Positions 1-5,090 of a stretch of DNA of 5,090 nucleotides are shown piece after piece (position 1 is the first letter of the stretch; the number at the start of each line of letters is the position of its first letter). Position numbers and translations under genes: made by a program. The stretch is from Thalassolituus sp. (lineage in GTDB: Bacteria > Pseudomonadota > Gammaproteobacteria > Pseudomonadales > Oceanobacteraceae). Where the stretch lies: contig JARGOI010000209.1 in NCBI GenBank assembly GCA_029212275.1, forward strand, positions 1-5,090. The letters run 5' to 3'. The notes below the pieces were generated by a model. The model did no database searches. It was not told the DNA's origin and saw only the letters and a list, made by a program, of their open reading frames with translations.

Positions 1-2036
1 GCAAACTCCGATAATACCAGCGTTCCCTTGCCACCCGTTTTGCCCTGAGTAGCCACATACTCTTTCGCAACGAGATTCAGTCCATCACGCAACGGCGTAA
101 TCCACATAACATCCGCCATGGCGTAATAGGCGACCAAGTCATCAAATGGTACCGCGCGGAAGAAGAACTGTACTGGCGTCCAGCCTACTTGCGCATAACG
201 TCCATTAATACGGCCGACGGCTTGTTCAATTTCGCTCTGTAGCTCGTTATACACAGTCATTTCTTTTGCGGCTGGCACACACACTGTCAACAACGTTACT
301 TTGCCATGCAGTTCGGGATGATCTTCCAGCAATTTCTCAAAAGCCTGTAGCTTGGCCGGAATGCCCTTGGTGTAATCCAAGCGCTCAACGGACAGTACCA
401 ATTTCACCCCGTCTAACTCATGGCGCAGTTCTTCCATGCGCTTTTGAATTTCTGGCATCGCCAATGCTGTATCGACTCGTTTTAAATCTAACCCAACTGG
501 GTGAGCACCTAAACGGATAACACGATCGGCTACCTTAATTTCAGTGGTCATTTCATCAAGTCCTAGGGCACAGCCATAGGTGAGGAAACGCGGTGCACAG
601 CCACTCTTTTCGGTGACTTCAAATGGCATCACACCTTTGGCTACATCAATAAAGTTTTCTGATTGGCGCGGGATATGGAAGCCAATGTAATCGCACTGCA
701 GAAGGCTACCCACAATCTCTTTTCGCCAAGGCAAAACATTGAATACATCCGCCGAAGGAAAATAGGTGTGATGGAAAAAAGCGATGTTCAAATCTGGACG
801 GATTTCACGCAGATAGGCCGGCACCATCCATAAATTGTAATCATGAATCCAAACCGTCGCTCCGATAGACGCTTCTGCGGCGGTACAAATTGCAAACTTA
901 CGATTCACTTCGCAAAAGACTTGCCAATGATCCTCTCTAAATGTGGCCCGCTCCCAAAAGGTGTGCAGCGTTGGCCAGAAAGCTTCTTTCGAAAAACGTT
1001 TGTAGAAAATATCGACTTCTTCTTGGCTGAGCGCCACGCGCGAAGCGACCAAATTAGGGTATTTTCCTTTATCTACTTCGGTGTGAGTATCGAATTTTTT
1101 TAAGGAATCGTCTTTAATTGACCAAGCCACCCAAGCTCCGTGTCTGCCGTCTTTAAAGAAACTGGCCAATGTCGGAATAATGCCATTAGGAGATTTGTGC
1201 GGACGTTGTTTCATAACACCATCCTCGACGTATTCCTCATACGGCAAACGGTGATAAACAATGACTAAGTCTGATTTTCCCGGTGCGATATCATCACGAC
1301 CTTCGGCAATGATGCCCTCTTCGCCTAAAAATCCAAAATGACTGAAGGCCTCAATAATGCCACCAGCACCGGCCATGCTTGCATGAAAGACGCGGGCTTG
1401 ACCTTCGGTAGCCTCGAGCAGTCCTACCTCTGATTCACCAACACAAACGCCGATAAAATCGTGCTCGTACATAGCCAAATCGTTGAGTGTATCGCCAGCA
1501 ATCATGACGTCTTCTTTATCAACACCCAAATATTCAATAAGAGATACTAGCGTTGCTCCTTTATTAACACCTCGAGGTAAAAAATCTAAATACTTGTTGG
1601 CTGAGTACAGCACATCGCAAGATAAGGAGTGACCGATCTTTTGCAATTCTTCGGCCACAGGAGAATAATCTTCTGGGCTAACATAGTATGAACAGCGACG
1701 TTCTTGCGGCACGTCTTGACGAACCAAACCAGATATATGATCGACCGCATCCTGAATTTTATATTCACCAGGCCACGTATCATCAATCCTTCCTTGAACT
1801 TCCATGACGGGCTGAAGTGTTTCGCCATCGACTATGGTGCAACCAACATCGCAGATAATGTATTTAGGTTGAGGAATGGTAGGGTCTGAAAGTAGCGGCA
1901 TGACTGACTCGAGACCTCGGCCAGTGACAAAAATGAGTTCGATGTGGGGATGAGAAGCAATGAGTTGATACAACTGCTGGCGATCTTCTTGAGAGCCTCC
2001 TAGAAAGGTCCCATCCAAGTCGGTGGCCAAATACAT
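1..2036 (-). CDS. ggpPS: Bifunctional glucosylglycerol-phosphate synthase/phosphatase GgpPS (HAD-GT20 fusion), 3' end cut by window
   Basis: Makes the osmoprotectant 2-O-alpha-glucosylglycerol in the cytoplasm from nucleotide-activated glucose and glycerol-3-phosphate, then dephosphorylates it. 678 complete codons are visible, in frame throughout. Residues 1-240 form a HAD type IIB, sucrose-phosphatase-like domain: motif I DLDGT (D6, D8), motif II VTGR (T38), K159 in GVNKG, and GDTLND (D182, D186). All catalytic residues are present. From about residue 257 a GT20 domain begins with VIVYHRLPY and HKSPNGIIPTL, which match cyanobacterial GgpS rather than trehalose-phosphate synthase. It continues with HDYNLW (398-403), FFHHTYFPS (420-428), RLDYTKG (552-558) and LRDGLNLVAKE (649-659). 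By comparison with 499-residue GgpS, about 75 C-terminal residues lie outside the window. The ATG at 2036 has a strong AGGAG six bases upstream and sits just before motif I, so the start is secure. Stenotrophomonas rhizophila has the same fusion; cyanobacteria use a separate phosphatase, StpA. A trehalose enzyme is the less likely alternative. Confidence 0.93.
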   Translation of the reverse strand, partial: MYLATDLDGTFLGGSQEDRQQLYQLIASHPHIELIFVTGRGLESVMPLLSDPTIPQPKYIICDVGCTIVDGETLQPVMEVQGRIDDTWPGEYKIQDAVDHISGLVRQDVPQERRCSYYVSPEDYSPVAEELQKIGHSLSCDVLYSANKYLDFLPRGVNKGATLVSLIEYLGVDKEDVMIAGDTLNDLAMYEHDFIGVCVGESEVGLLEATEGQARVFHASMAGAGGIIEAFSHFGFLGEEGIIAEGRDDIAPGKSDLVIVYHRLPYEEYVEDGVMKQRPHKSPNGIIPTLASFFKDGRHGAWVAWSIKDDSLKKFDTHTEVDKGKYPNLVASRVALSQEEVDIFYKRFSKEAFWPTLHTFWERATFREDHWQVFCEVNRKFAICTAAEASIGATVWIHDYNLWMVPAYLREIRPDLNIAFFHHTYFPSADVFNVLPWRKEIVGSLLQCDYIGFHIPRQSENFIDVAKGVMPFEVTEKSGCAPRFLTYGCALGLDEMTTEIKVADRVIRLGAHPVGLDLKRVDTALAMPEIQKRMEELRHELDGVKLVLSVERLDYTKGIPAKLQAFEKLLEDHPELHGKVTLLTVCVPAAKEMTVYNELQSEIEQAVGRINGRYAQVGWTPVQFFFRAVPFDDLVAYYAMADVMWITPLRDGLNLVAKEYVATQGKTGGKGTLVLSEF

Positions 2037-2042
2037 AGTGTT

Positions 2043-2047
2043 CTCCT
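2043..2047 (-). promoter_or_regulatory. Ribosome binding site of ggpPS
   Basis: AGGAG on the minus strand, six bases before the ATG at 2036. It is a near-ideal Shine-Dalgarno sequence and fixes the start of the HAD domain. It is much stronger than the site in front of the transporter gene. Confidence 0.85.
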
Positions 2048-2081
2048 GTTAATACATGAATCTTTAATCGGCGGGCCGAAT

Positions 2082-2097
2082 GCGCGCCTTGTTTATC
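2082..2097 (-). promoter_or_regulatory. Possible -10 box plus GC-rich discriminator for ggpPS
   Basis: On the minus strand GATAAA (2097-2092) is followed after CAA by GGCGCGC (2088-2082), which ends 45 bases before the start codon. The same GGCGCGC stands 49 bases before the transporter start, also right after an AT-rich -10-like box. A GC-rich stretch between the -10 box and the transcription start is a known mark of promoters sensitive to ppGpp or supercoiling. No good -35 box is visible at the right spacing, so this is a weak candidate based mainly on the shared motif. Confidence 0.25.
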
Positions 2098-2208
2098 TTT
2101 CCAATAATAAAATTAAAGTGAGGTGCTAATGCGAAGTTTTAATTTGAAGATCTATGGTAGCAAATTTAATGGCTGACATTATTTAATTTAACTATTTAAT
2201 CTAATCCT

Positions 2209-2260
2209 TTCATTAAGCCTTAAATTATTAGGTTTGACTCTGCTAATTCGGCTTAATGAA
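2209..2260. repeat. 52-nt inverted repeat (hairpin) in the ggpPS upstream region
   Basis: Outer arms of 11 bases, TTCATTAAGCC (2209-2219) and GGCTTAATGAA (2250-2260), are perfect complements. After a small asymmetric bulge (TTA against C), inner arms AATTA (2223-2227) and TAATT (2244-2248) also pair, leaving a 16-base loop. It lies 173 to 224 bases upstream of the ggpPS start, with no adjacent run of T's in the direction of transcription. It could be a leader RNA structure if transcription starts upstream, or a protein-binding palindrome with widely spaced half-sites. The function is unknown. Confidence 0.6.
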
Positions 2261-2335
2261 CTAAAAGTGAATATTAAAGACCATGCTTTATTTTTCACCA
2301 AACCCTCGGTATTAGTCAGAAAAAAGATGTTTCAT

Positions 2336-2382
2336 TGATATTCTAGTAACGTGGCGAGCCACGTCATTAGCGATAAATATCA
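2336..2382 (-). terminator. Long imperfect hairpin downstream of the transporter gene, possible terminator
   Basis: The core ACGTGGC (2349-2355) and GCCACGT (2358-2364) pair perfectly around GA; in RNA the terminal C-G pair would probably open to a four-base loop. The stem extends through CTA/TAG (2343-2345, 2368-2370) with one mismatch and one wobble. After a five-base bulge (2371-2375), TGATATT (2336-2342) pairs with AATATCA (2376-2382). In the transporter transcript it begins 130 bases after the stop codon and is followed, after ten bases, by six T's (2325-2320). The gap to the T run is too long for a classic intrinsic terminator, so a 3'-end stabilising or regulatory structure is equally possible. 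Confidence 0.4.
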
Positions 2383-2384
2383 GT

Positions 2385-2466
2385 CTTCAAGCCAAAATAG
2401 TATTGATACCCATACTTCAAGCCAAAATAGTATTGATACCCATACTGCATCAAAATAATTATTGAT
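2385..2466. repeat. 30-bp perfect tandem duplication with a decayed third copy
   Basis: Two identical 30-bp units stand head to tail at 2385-2414 and 2415-2444. Each begins CTTCAAGCC and contains the inverted repeat GTATTGATAC (2400-2409 and 2430-2439). The next bases, 2445-2466, start CTGCATC and continue AAAATAATTATTGAT, aligning to the unit with a few changes and gaps. The two perfect copies therefore look like a recent duplication beside an older, diverged copy. There are no spacers, so this is not a CRISPR array. It lies 46 to 127 bases after the transporter stop codon and 349 to 430 bases before the ggpPS start. Confidence 0.95.
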
Positions 2467-2511
2467 TAAGACCGCCTAAGATACTAACAGTTCACTTACC
2501 AATATTGACAT

Positions 2512-3852
2512 TTAAGGTTGTAATTTATTAGGTTCATTTTCAGGATCTTCGAATTTGGGGTATTCTTTCTCAAATTGAGCTTCTGAAAAAGACTGACTTA
2601 ATTCAGAATCAGTGGTTACTCCGGTATCATTTTCATCCGGATGCATTTCAAATGCTGCCGCTGTGGTGCGCACCATCGGCATAAAATGCGCAGCATCGCC
2701 CAGCGTCTTATCTTCAACCCGTTCGCGCATTTTTAAGAAAGCGACGACCGCCAATAACCATTGCATGAACCAAAAATAAACCAGCAAAGACTGGGAGCCC
2801 AAGAAATCCATCAGCGTCCCCGCCAGCGCCGGACCTATTGCAGCTCCTACACCATGCAATAACAACAAAGCGCTACCGCCCGCTAAAATATCACTGCCTT
2901 CCAAATGATCTATGACATGCGCAATGGCAATTGGATATATAGAAAATGCAAAACCACCATAAAGTGCCATCGCAATTAACAAATACCAACCGGACAACAT
3001 TGCCATTGGGATAATTAATAATGCTGAAAATCCGGCAATAATGGCGGAAATCATTAACACTTTACGACGATCAAACTTGTCCGATAATCGTCCAACGGGA
3101 AACTGCAACAGTGCCCCACCTAAAATGGTTGCCGTAATAAAAGCCGCGACCTCAGCGGTGCTAAGCCCAATATTGGAAGCGTAAACAGCGCCCATCCCCC
3201 AAAATGCACCCATAGCCAAACCCGATAACAAACCACCAGCCACGGCAATCGGAGCAATGCGCCATAAGAAAGGAATACTTAAGCGACGCACTTGATTAAC
3301 TTCGGGTGGAGTTCGGCGCGTCCAAGCCACAGGCACCAGACTCAAAGTAATTAGCATGGAAGCAATAGCAAACAATACATAATCACTGACCTCACCAAAA
3401 GACAGCAATTGTTGAGCTAAGGTCAACGCACCTAAGTTAACTACCATATAAATAGCAAATACTTGGCCACGTTGAGCGGTCGGTGTTTGAGAATTTAACC
3501 AACCTTCAATCGTGGTGTAGAGCACAACTAACGACATCCCAGTTAATACTCGCAAACCCGCCCAAGCCCATGGATCAATTATCACTTGGTGCATTAACGA
3601 AGAAACAGATGCTATCGCTGCAGCCACCGCAAACGCGCGAATGTGACCCACCCGACGTATCATCGGTAACGCGAAAAATGTACCAATAAAGAATCCAAAA
3701 AAGTAACCAGACATGACAAAACCCATGGTCTGATTGGTAAATCCTTCTAAACCTCCGCGAATCGCCAATAAGGTATTTAGCAAGCCACTGCCCAACAAGA
3801 GCAAAGTTACCCCTAGCAGCAGTGATGAAATGGAACGCGCCATGGTTAACAT
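2512..3852 (-). CDS. MFS transporter, YcaD-like, candidate glucosylglycerol transporter
   Basis: A 446-residue inner-membrane protein with the hydrophobic pattern of a 12-helix major facilitator. Helix 1 covers about residues 8-31 (ISSLLLGVTLLLL). The motif A region between helices 2 and 3 is degenerate (LPMIRRVGHIRAF), while the second-half copy, GRLSDKFDRRKVL, is well kept. Layout and short motifs, such as NTL in helix 1 and the YPIAIAHV region, resemble Escherichia coli YcaD. After the last helix comes a tail of about 72 residues; its final 42 carry 12 acidic residues and three lysines, and it is probably cytoplasmic. The ATG at 3852 is preferred: it has GGAA eight bases upstream and starts just before helix 1. 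A GTG at 3996 would add 48 residues that are not typical of the family; an ATG at 3843 is also possible. Its place between GG synthesis and GG breakdown genes suggests it carries GG or a precursor; direction and substrate are inferred from context only. Confidence 0.9.
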   Translation of the reverse strand: MLTMARSISSLLLGVTLLLLGSGLLNTLLAIRGGLEGFTNQTMGFVMSGYFFGFFIGTFFALPMIRRVGHIRAFAVAAAIASVSSLMHQVIIDPWAWAGLRVLTGMSLVVLYTTIEGWLNSQTPTAQRGQVFAIYMVVNLGALTLAQQLLSFGEVSDYVLFAIASMLITLSLVPVAWTRRTPPEVNQVRRLSIPFLWRIAPIAVAGGLLSGLAMGAFWGMGAVYASNIGLSTAEVAAFITATILGGALLQFPVGRLSDKFDRRKVLMISAIIAGFSALLIIPMAMLSGWYLLIAMALYGGFAFSIYPIAIAHVIDHLEGSDILAGGSALLLLHGVGAAIGPALAGTLMDFLGSQSLLVYFWFMQWLLAVVAFLKMRERVEDKTLGDAAHFMPMVRTTAAAFEMHPDENDTGVTTDSELSQSFSEAQFEKEYPKFEDPENEPNKLQP

Positions 3853-3895
3853 AGGATTATTTCCGCAGAAGTTGTTTGTTAGGGCACTTATGAAT

Positions 3896-3924
3896 AATTG
3901 AGCGCGCCCTAGATAAAAAGTCAA
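3896..3924 (-). promoter_or_regulatory. Possible promoter of the transporter gene
   Basis: On the minus strand TTGACT (3924-3919) matches the sigma-70 -35 consensus at five of six bases. The hexamer 17 bases downstream, TCAATT (3901-3896), is a poor -10. Alternatively TATCTA (3915-3910) is the -10 box, followed directly by GGGCGCGC as a GC-rich discriminator, but then no -35 box stands at the right distance. The two readings exclude each other. The GGCGCGC motif recurs upstream of ggpPS. Confidence 0.3.
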
Positions 3925-3996
3925 AAAGGTTAAAAACGATTTACTTAAGTACTGTTGGGGACAGTTTAGCCGACATTTAAAAAAATCATGTGACAC

Positions 3997-4035
3997 GGTG
4001 GATGCTTTGACGAATCAACCTTCAAAATCTCCACC
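3997..4035 (-). terminator. Hairpin downstream of the phosphorylase gene, possible terminator
   Basis: GGTGGA (3997-4002) pairs with TCCACC (4030-4035), and inside symmetric three-base internal loops TTTGA (4006-4010) pairs with TCAAA (4022-4026) around an 11-base loop. In the phosphorylase transcript it begins 60 bases after the stop codon. A run of seven T's follows about 11 bases later. As with the hairpin after the transporter gene, the T run is displaced from the stem, so efficient intrinsic termination is uncertain. Confidence 0.35.
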
Positions 4036-4094
4036 AATGAAATCAACAATGCTTGTTAAATAACATAATCCACAAAACGCACCGTCGCTAAATA

Positions 4095-5090
4095 TTAGCA
4101 GGTAAGTGTGACTTCCGAGAGATCATGGGTGTCTAAATAGCTCAATTTCGTGGTTTTGAAATTAAGATCAATAAACACTTCGCAATAGTACTCACCGTGG
4201 CGCCATGCCATATGAACACTGGAGTCATTACTCGAATTTAATTCAAAATGACCATCAAAGGCAGGATAGTTGCTGCGAAAACGCATCAAATCGGTAAGAC
4301 GTTTAACCACAGGTTGCTCTACTGCTTCGTCAACTTCGTCTAATGTGTACCAGTGACGGTTAATATCTCTTAACTCTCCCGTTTCTGCCATTAAGTCTTC
4401 GTCGTTCACACCCGCTAGCCATCCTACGTAATACACTTGGGGAATACCTGGGGTAAACAGTTGAATAGCTCGTGCGGCGATGTAAGCGTCATCGTTTTGC
4501 ATTAATGCATCATAGAAGGTGCAAGTAATTTGATAGATAGCGCCAACACTATGAATATTGGCAGCCGAGCGACGTAATATAGGATCGGCACTGCGCTGCT
4601 GCAGGTTATCGATCAATGCTTTGATTTTATCATCAGGTAGTACACCCTCAACGTCAGGGATACAAATACCATCATGGGTATCAAGTACGGTCACCATGTT
4701 TCGGGGGCACATACGCAACCAGTTTTTAAGATAAACACTGTTGGCATCCAGCAAAGAAAACAACACTAATGGAGGTAAAGCAAAGCCATAGGGATGCATG
4801 TCACGACGTCCGATTGCGTATTGATAACTTGTGTGATCATGAACCTCGGGGAGACATGCAGCACCGTATCGTTGTGCCACAGAGTTAACCCAATCTAGAA
4901 TCCGATATACTTCGGGCTCAACCAAAAAGCAGCTACTACCAATTCGTTTTGTTGTATAACCAAACGCATCTAGACGAAAAAGCTTTACCCCTTTATCGGC
5001 TAAGAAAGCGATGTACTTTTCCATCAATTCGTACGTGATTTCTGCATTGTAATTTAAGTCGATTTGCTGCTCGGTGAATGTGCACCAGAC
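4095..5090 (-). CDS. GH13_18 glucoside phosphorylase, probably glucosylglycerol phosphorylase, 5' end cut by window
   Basis: Cytoplasmic retaining phosphorylase that would convert 2-O-alpha-glucosylglycerol and phosphate into alpha-glucose-1-phosphate and glycerol. 331 codons plus the stop are visible. The frame is open to the window edge, so the ATG/TTG around 5024-5027 is internal. The nucleophile Asp lies in RLDAFGY (codon 4968-4970), the acid/base Glu in LPEVHD (4845-4847), and the transition-state Asp in VLDTHDG (4671-4673). These match D192, E232 and D290 of Bifidobacterium sucrose phosphorylase; about 150 N-terminal residues are missing. DFALPP-like YGFALPP, TPGIPQVYYVG and RDINRHWY are family hallmarks. 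The acceptor loop reads GWLAGVND, where the Bifidobacterium sucrose enzyme, as I recall it, has GALAGKND. Subfamily 18 includes sucrose, sucrose-6'-phosphate, glucosylglycerate and glucosylglycerol phosphorylases. The linked ggpPS favours glucosylglycerol, the activity reported for a Marinobacter homologue. Family assignment is near certain; substrate is likely but inferred. Confidence 0.87.
   Translation of the reverse strand, partial: VWCTFTEQQIDLNYNAEITYELMEKYIAFLADKGVKLFRLDAFGYTTKRIGSSCFLVEPEVYRILDWVNSVAQRYGAACLPEVHDHTSYQYAIGRRDMHPYGFALPPLVLFSLLDANSVYLKNWLRMCPRNMVTVLDTHDGICIPDVEGVLPDDKIKALIDNLQQRSADPILRRSAANIHSVGAIYQITCTFYDALMQNDDAYIAARAIQLFTPGIPQVYYVGWLAGVNDEDLMAETGELRDINRHWYTLDEVDEAVEQPVVKRLTDLMRFRSNYPAFDGHFELNSSNDSSVHMAWRHGEYYCEVFIDLNFKTTKLSYLDTHDLSEVTLTC

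Larger units (their letters stand above)
2037..2511. other. 475-bp AT-rich intergenic region between transporter and ggpPS
   Basis: This non-coding stretch holds the 3' untranslated region of the transporter gene and the promoter and leader of ggpPS. I saw no convincing open reading frame in it. Reading in the direction of transcription it carries a decayed and two perfect copies of a 30-bp repeat (2466-2385), a long imperfect hairpin (2382-2336) followed by six T's at 2325-2320, a second hairpin (2260-2209), an AT-rich tract, a GC-rich patch with a short TCGG/CCGA hairpin (2079-2068), and the ribosome binding site. A weak sigma-70-like pair, TTGCTA (2163-2158) and TAAAAC (2141-2136) with 16-base spacing, is possible but matches only four of six bases in each box. 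Confidence 0.7.
3853..4094. other. 242-bp AT-rich gap between phosphorylase and transporter genes
   Basis: Treated as non-coding. It holds the 3' untranslated region of the phosphorylase gene with a 39-nt hairpin (4035-3997), a run of seven T's, and a candidate promoter region for the transporter around 3896-3924. The open frame from GTG 3996 runs through its left part in phase with the transporter, but that frame has no good ribosome binding site and adds a sequence rich in Cys, Phe and Asn before the first helix, so it is probably untranslated. Confidence 0.65.

Noticed and set aside
266..520. Plus-strand open frame of 84 codons
   Set aside because: It lies antisense within the GT20 part of ggpPS, whose frame is fully supported by conserved motifs. 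No recognisable protein features.
843..1103. Plus-strand open frame of 86 codons
   Set aside because: Antisense to the ggpPS segment that encodes HDYNLW and the residues before it; composition looks like a shadow.
1586..1889. Open frames on both strands (1586-1828 minus, 1704-1889 plus)
   Set aside because: Both lie within the HAD domain of ggpPS in other frames; the minus-strand one is out of phase with the true reading frame and has no supporting motif.
1..2036. Trehalose-6-phosphate synthase (OtsA) or an OtsA/OtsB fusion
   Set aside because: The phosphatase domain is at the N-terminus and sucrose-phosphatase-like, and the GT20 part carries the GgpS signatures YHRLPY and HKSPNGIIPTL and the HHTYFPS variant, not those of OtsA.
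2385..2444. Possible CRISPR array from two 30-bp repeats
   Set aside because: The copies abut with no spacer between them, so this is a simple tandem duplication.
2037..2511. Riboswitch or small RNA gene in the ggpPS leader
   Set aside because: Hairpins are present, but I recognise no known riboswitch core, and the two perfect stems do not form a known fold. They are listed only as inverted repeats.
3483..3689. Plus-strand open frame of 68 codons
   Set aside because: Antisense to the membrane helices of the transporter; typical shadow of hydrophobic coding DNA.
4095..5027. A complete 310-codon GH13 protein starting at 5027
   Set aside because: The frame stays open to 5090 with family-like sequence, and the nucleophile would lie only 20 residues from such a start. 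The gene is cut by the window edge.

Overview
The window holds three genes, all on the minus strand, that together look like a locus for making, moving and recycling the compatible solute 2-O-alpha-glucosylglycerol (GG). In the direction of transcription (right to left) they are: a 5'-truncated GH13 subfamily 18 glucoside phosphorylase, most likely glucosylglycerol phosphorylase (5090 to 4095); a complete MFS transporter of the YcaD-like type (3852 to 2512); and a 3'-truncated bifunctional GG-phosphate synthase/phosphatase, GgpPS (2036 to 1), with an N-terminal HAD phosphatase fused to a GT20 glycosyltransferase. I translated the synthase by hand over its whole visible length and found no frameshift or stop.

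The proposed logic is as follows. GgpPS joins a nucleotide-activated glucose (ADP-glucose in the characterised cyanobacterial enzymes) to glycerol-3-phosphate and removes the phosphate with its own HAD domain, giving GG. The MFS protein is the natural candidate to move GG or a related solute across the inner membrane. The GH13_18 enzyme would split GG with phosphate into alpha-glucose-1-phosphate and glycerol when salt stress ends or when GG is taken up as food. The synthase assignment is strong. The phosphorylase family is certain, but its substrate rests on context. The transporter substrate is inference only.

The genes are separated by 242 and 475 bases of AT-rich non-coding DNA, so they are probably not one tightly coupled operon. 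The gap before ggpPS carries a perfect 30-bp tandem duplication plus a decayed third copy, a 47-nt imperfect hairpin and a second 52-nt hairpin. The gap before the transporter carries a 39-nt imperfect hairpin. A GGCGCGC motif sits 45 to 49 bases upstream of both the ggpPS and transporter start codons, directly after an AT-rich -10-like stretch.

Organism: the fused HAD-GT20 GgpPS beside a GH13_18 phosphorylase is known from salt-tolerant gammaproteobacteria (Stenotrophomonas rhizophila for the fusion, Marinobacter for the phosphorylase). Moderate GC coding DNA with AT-rich spacers suggests a marine or saline gammaproteobacterium. The genus cannot be read from this window. No RNA genes, mobile elements or CRISPR arrays were seen.
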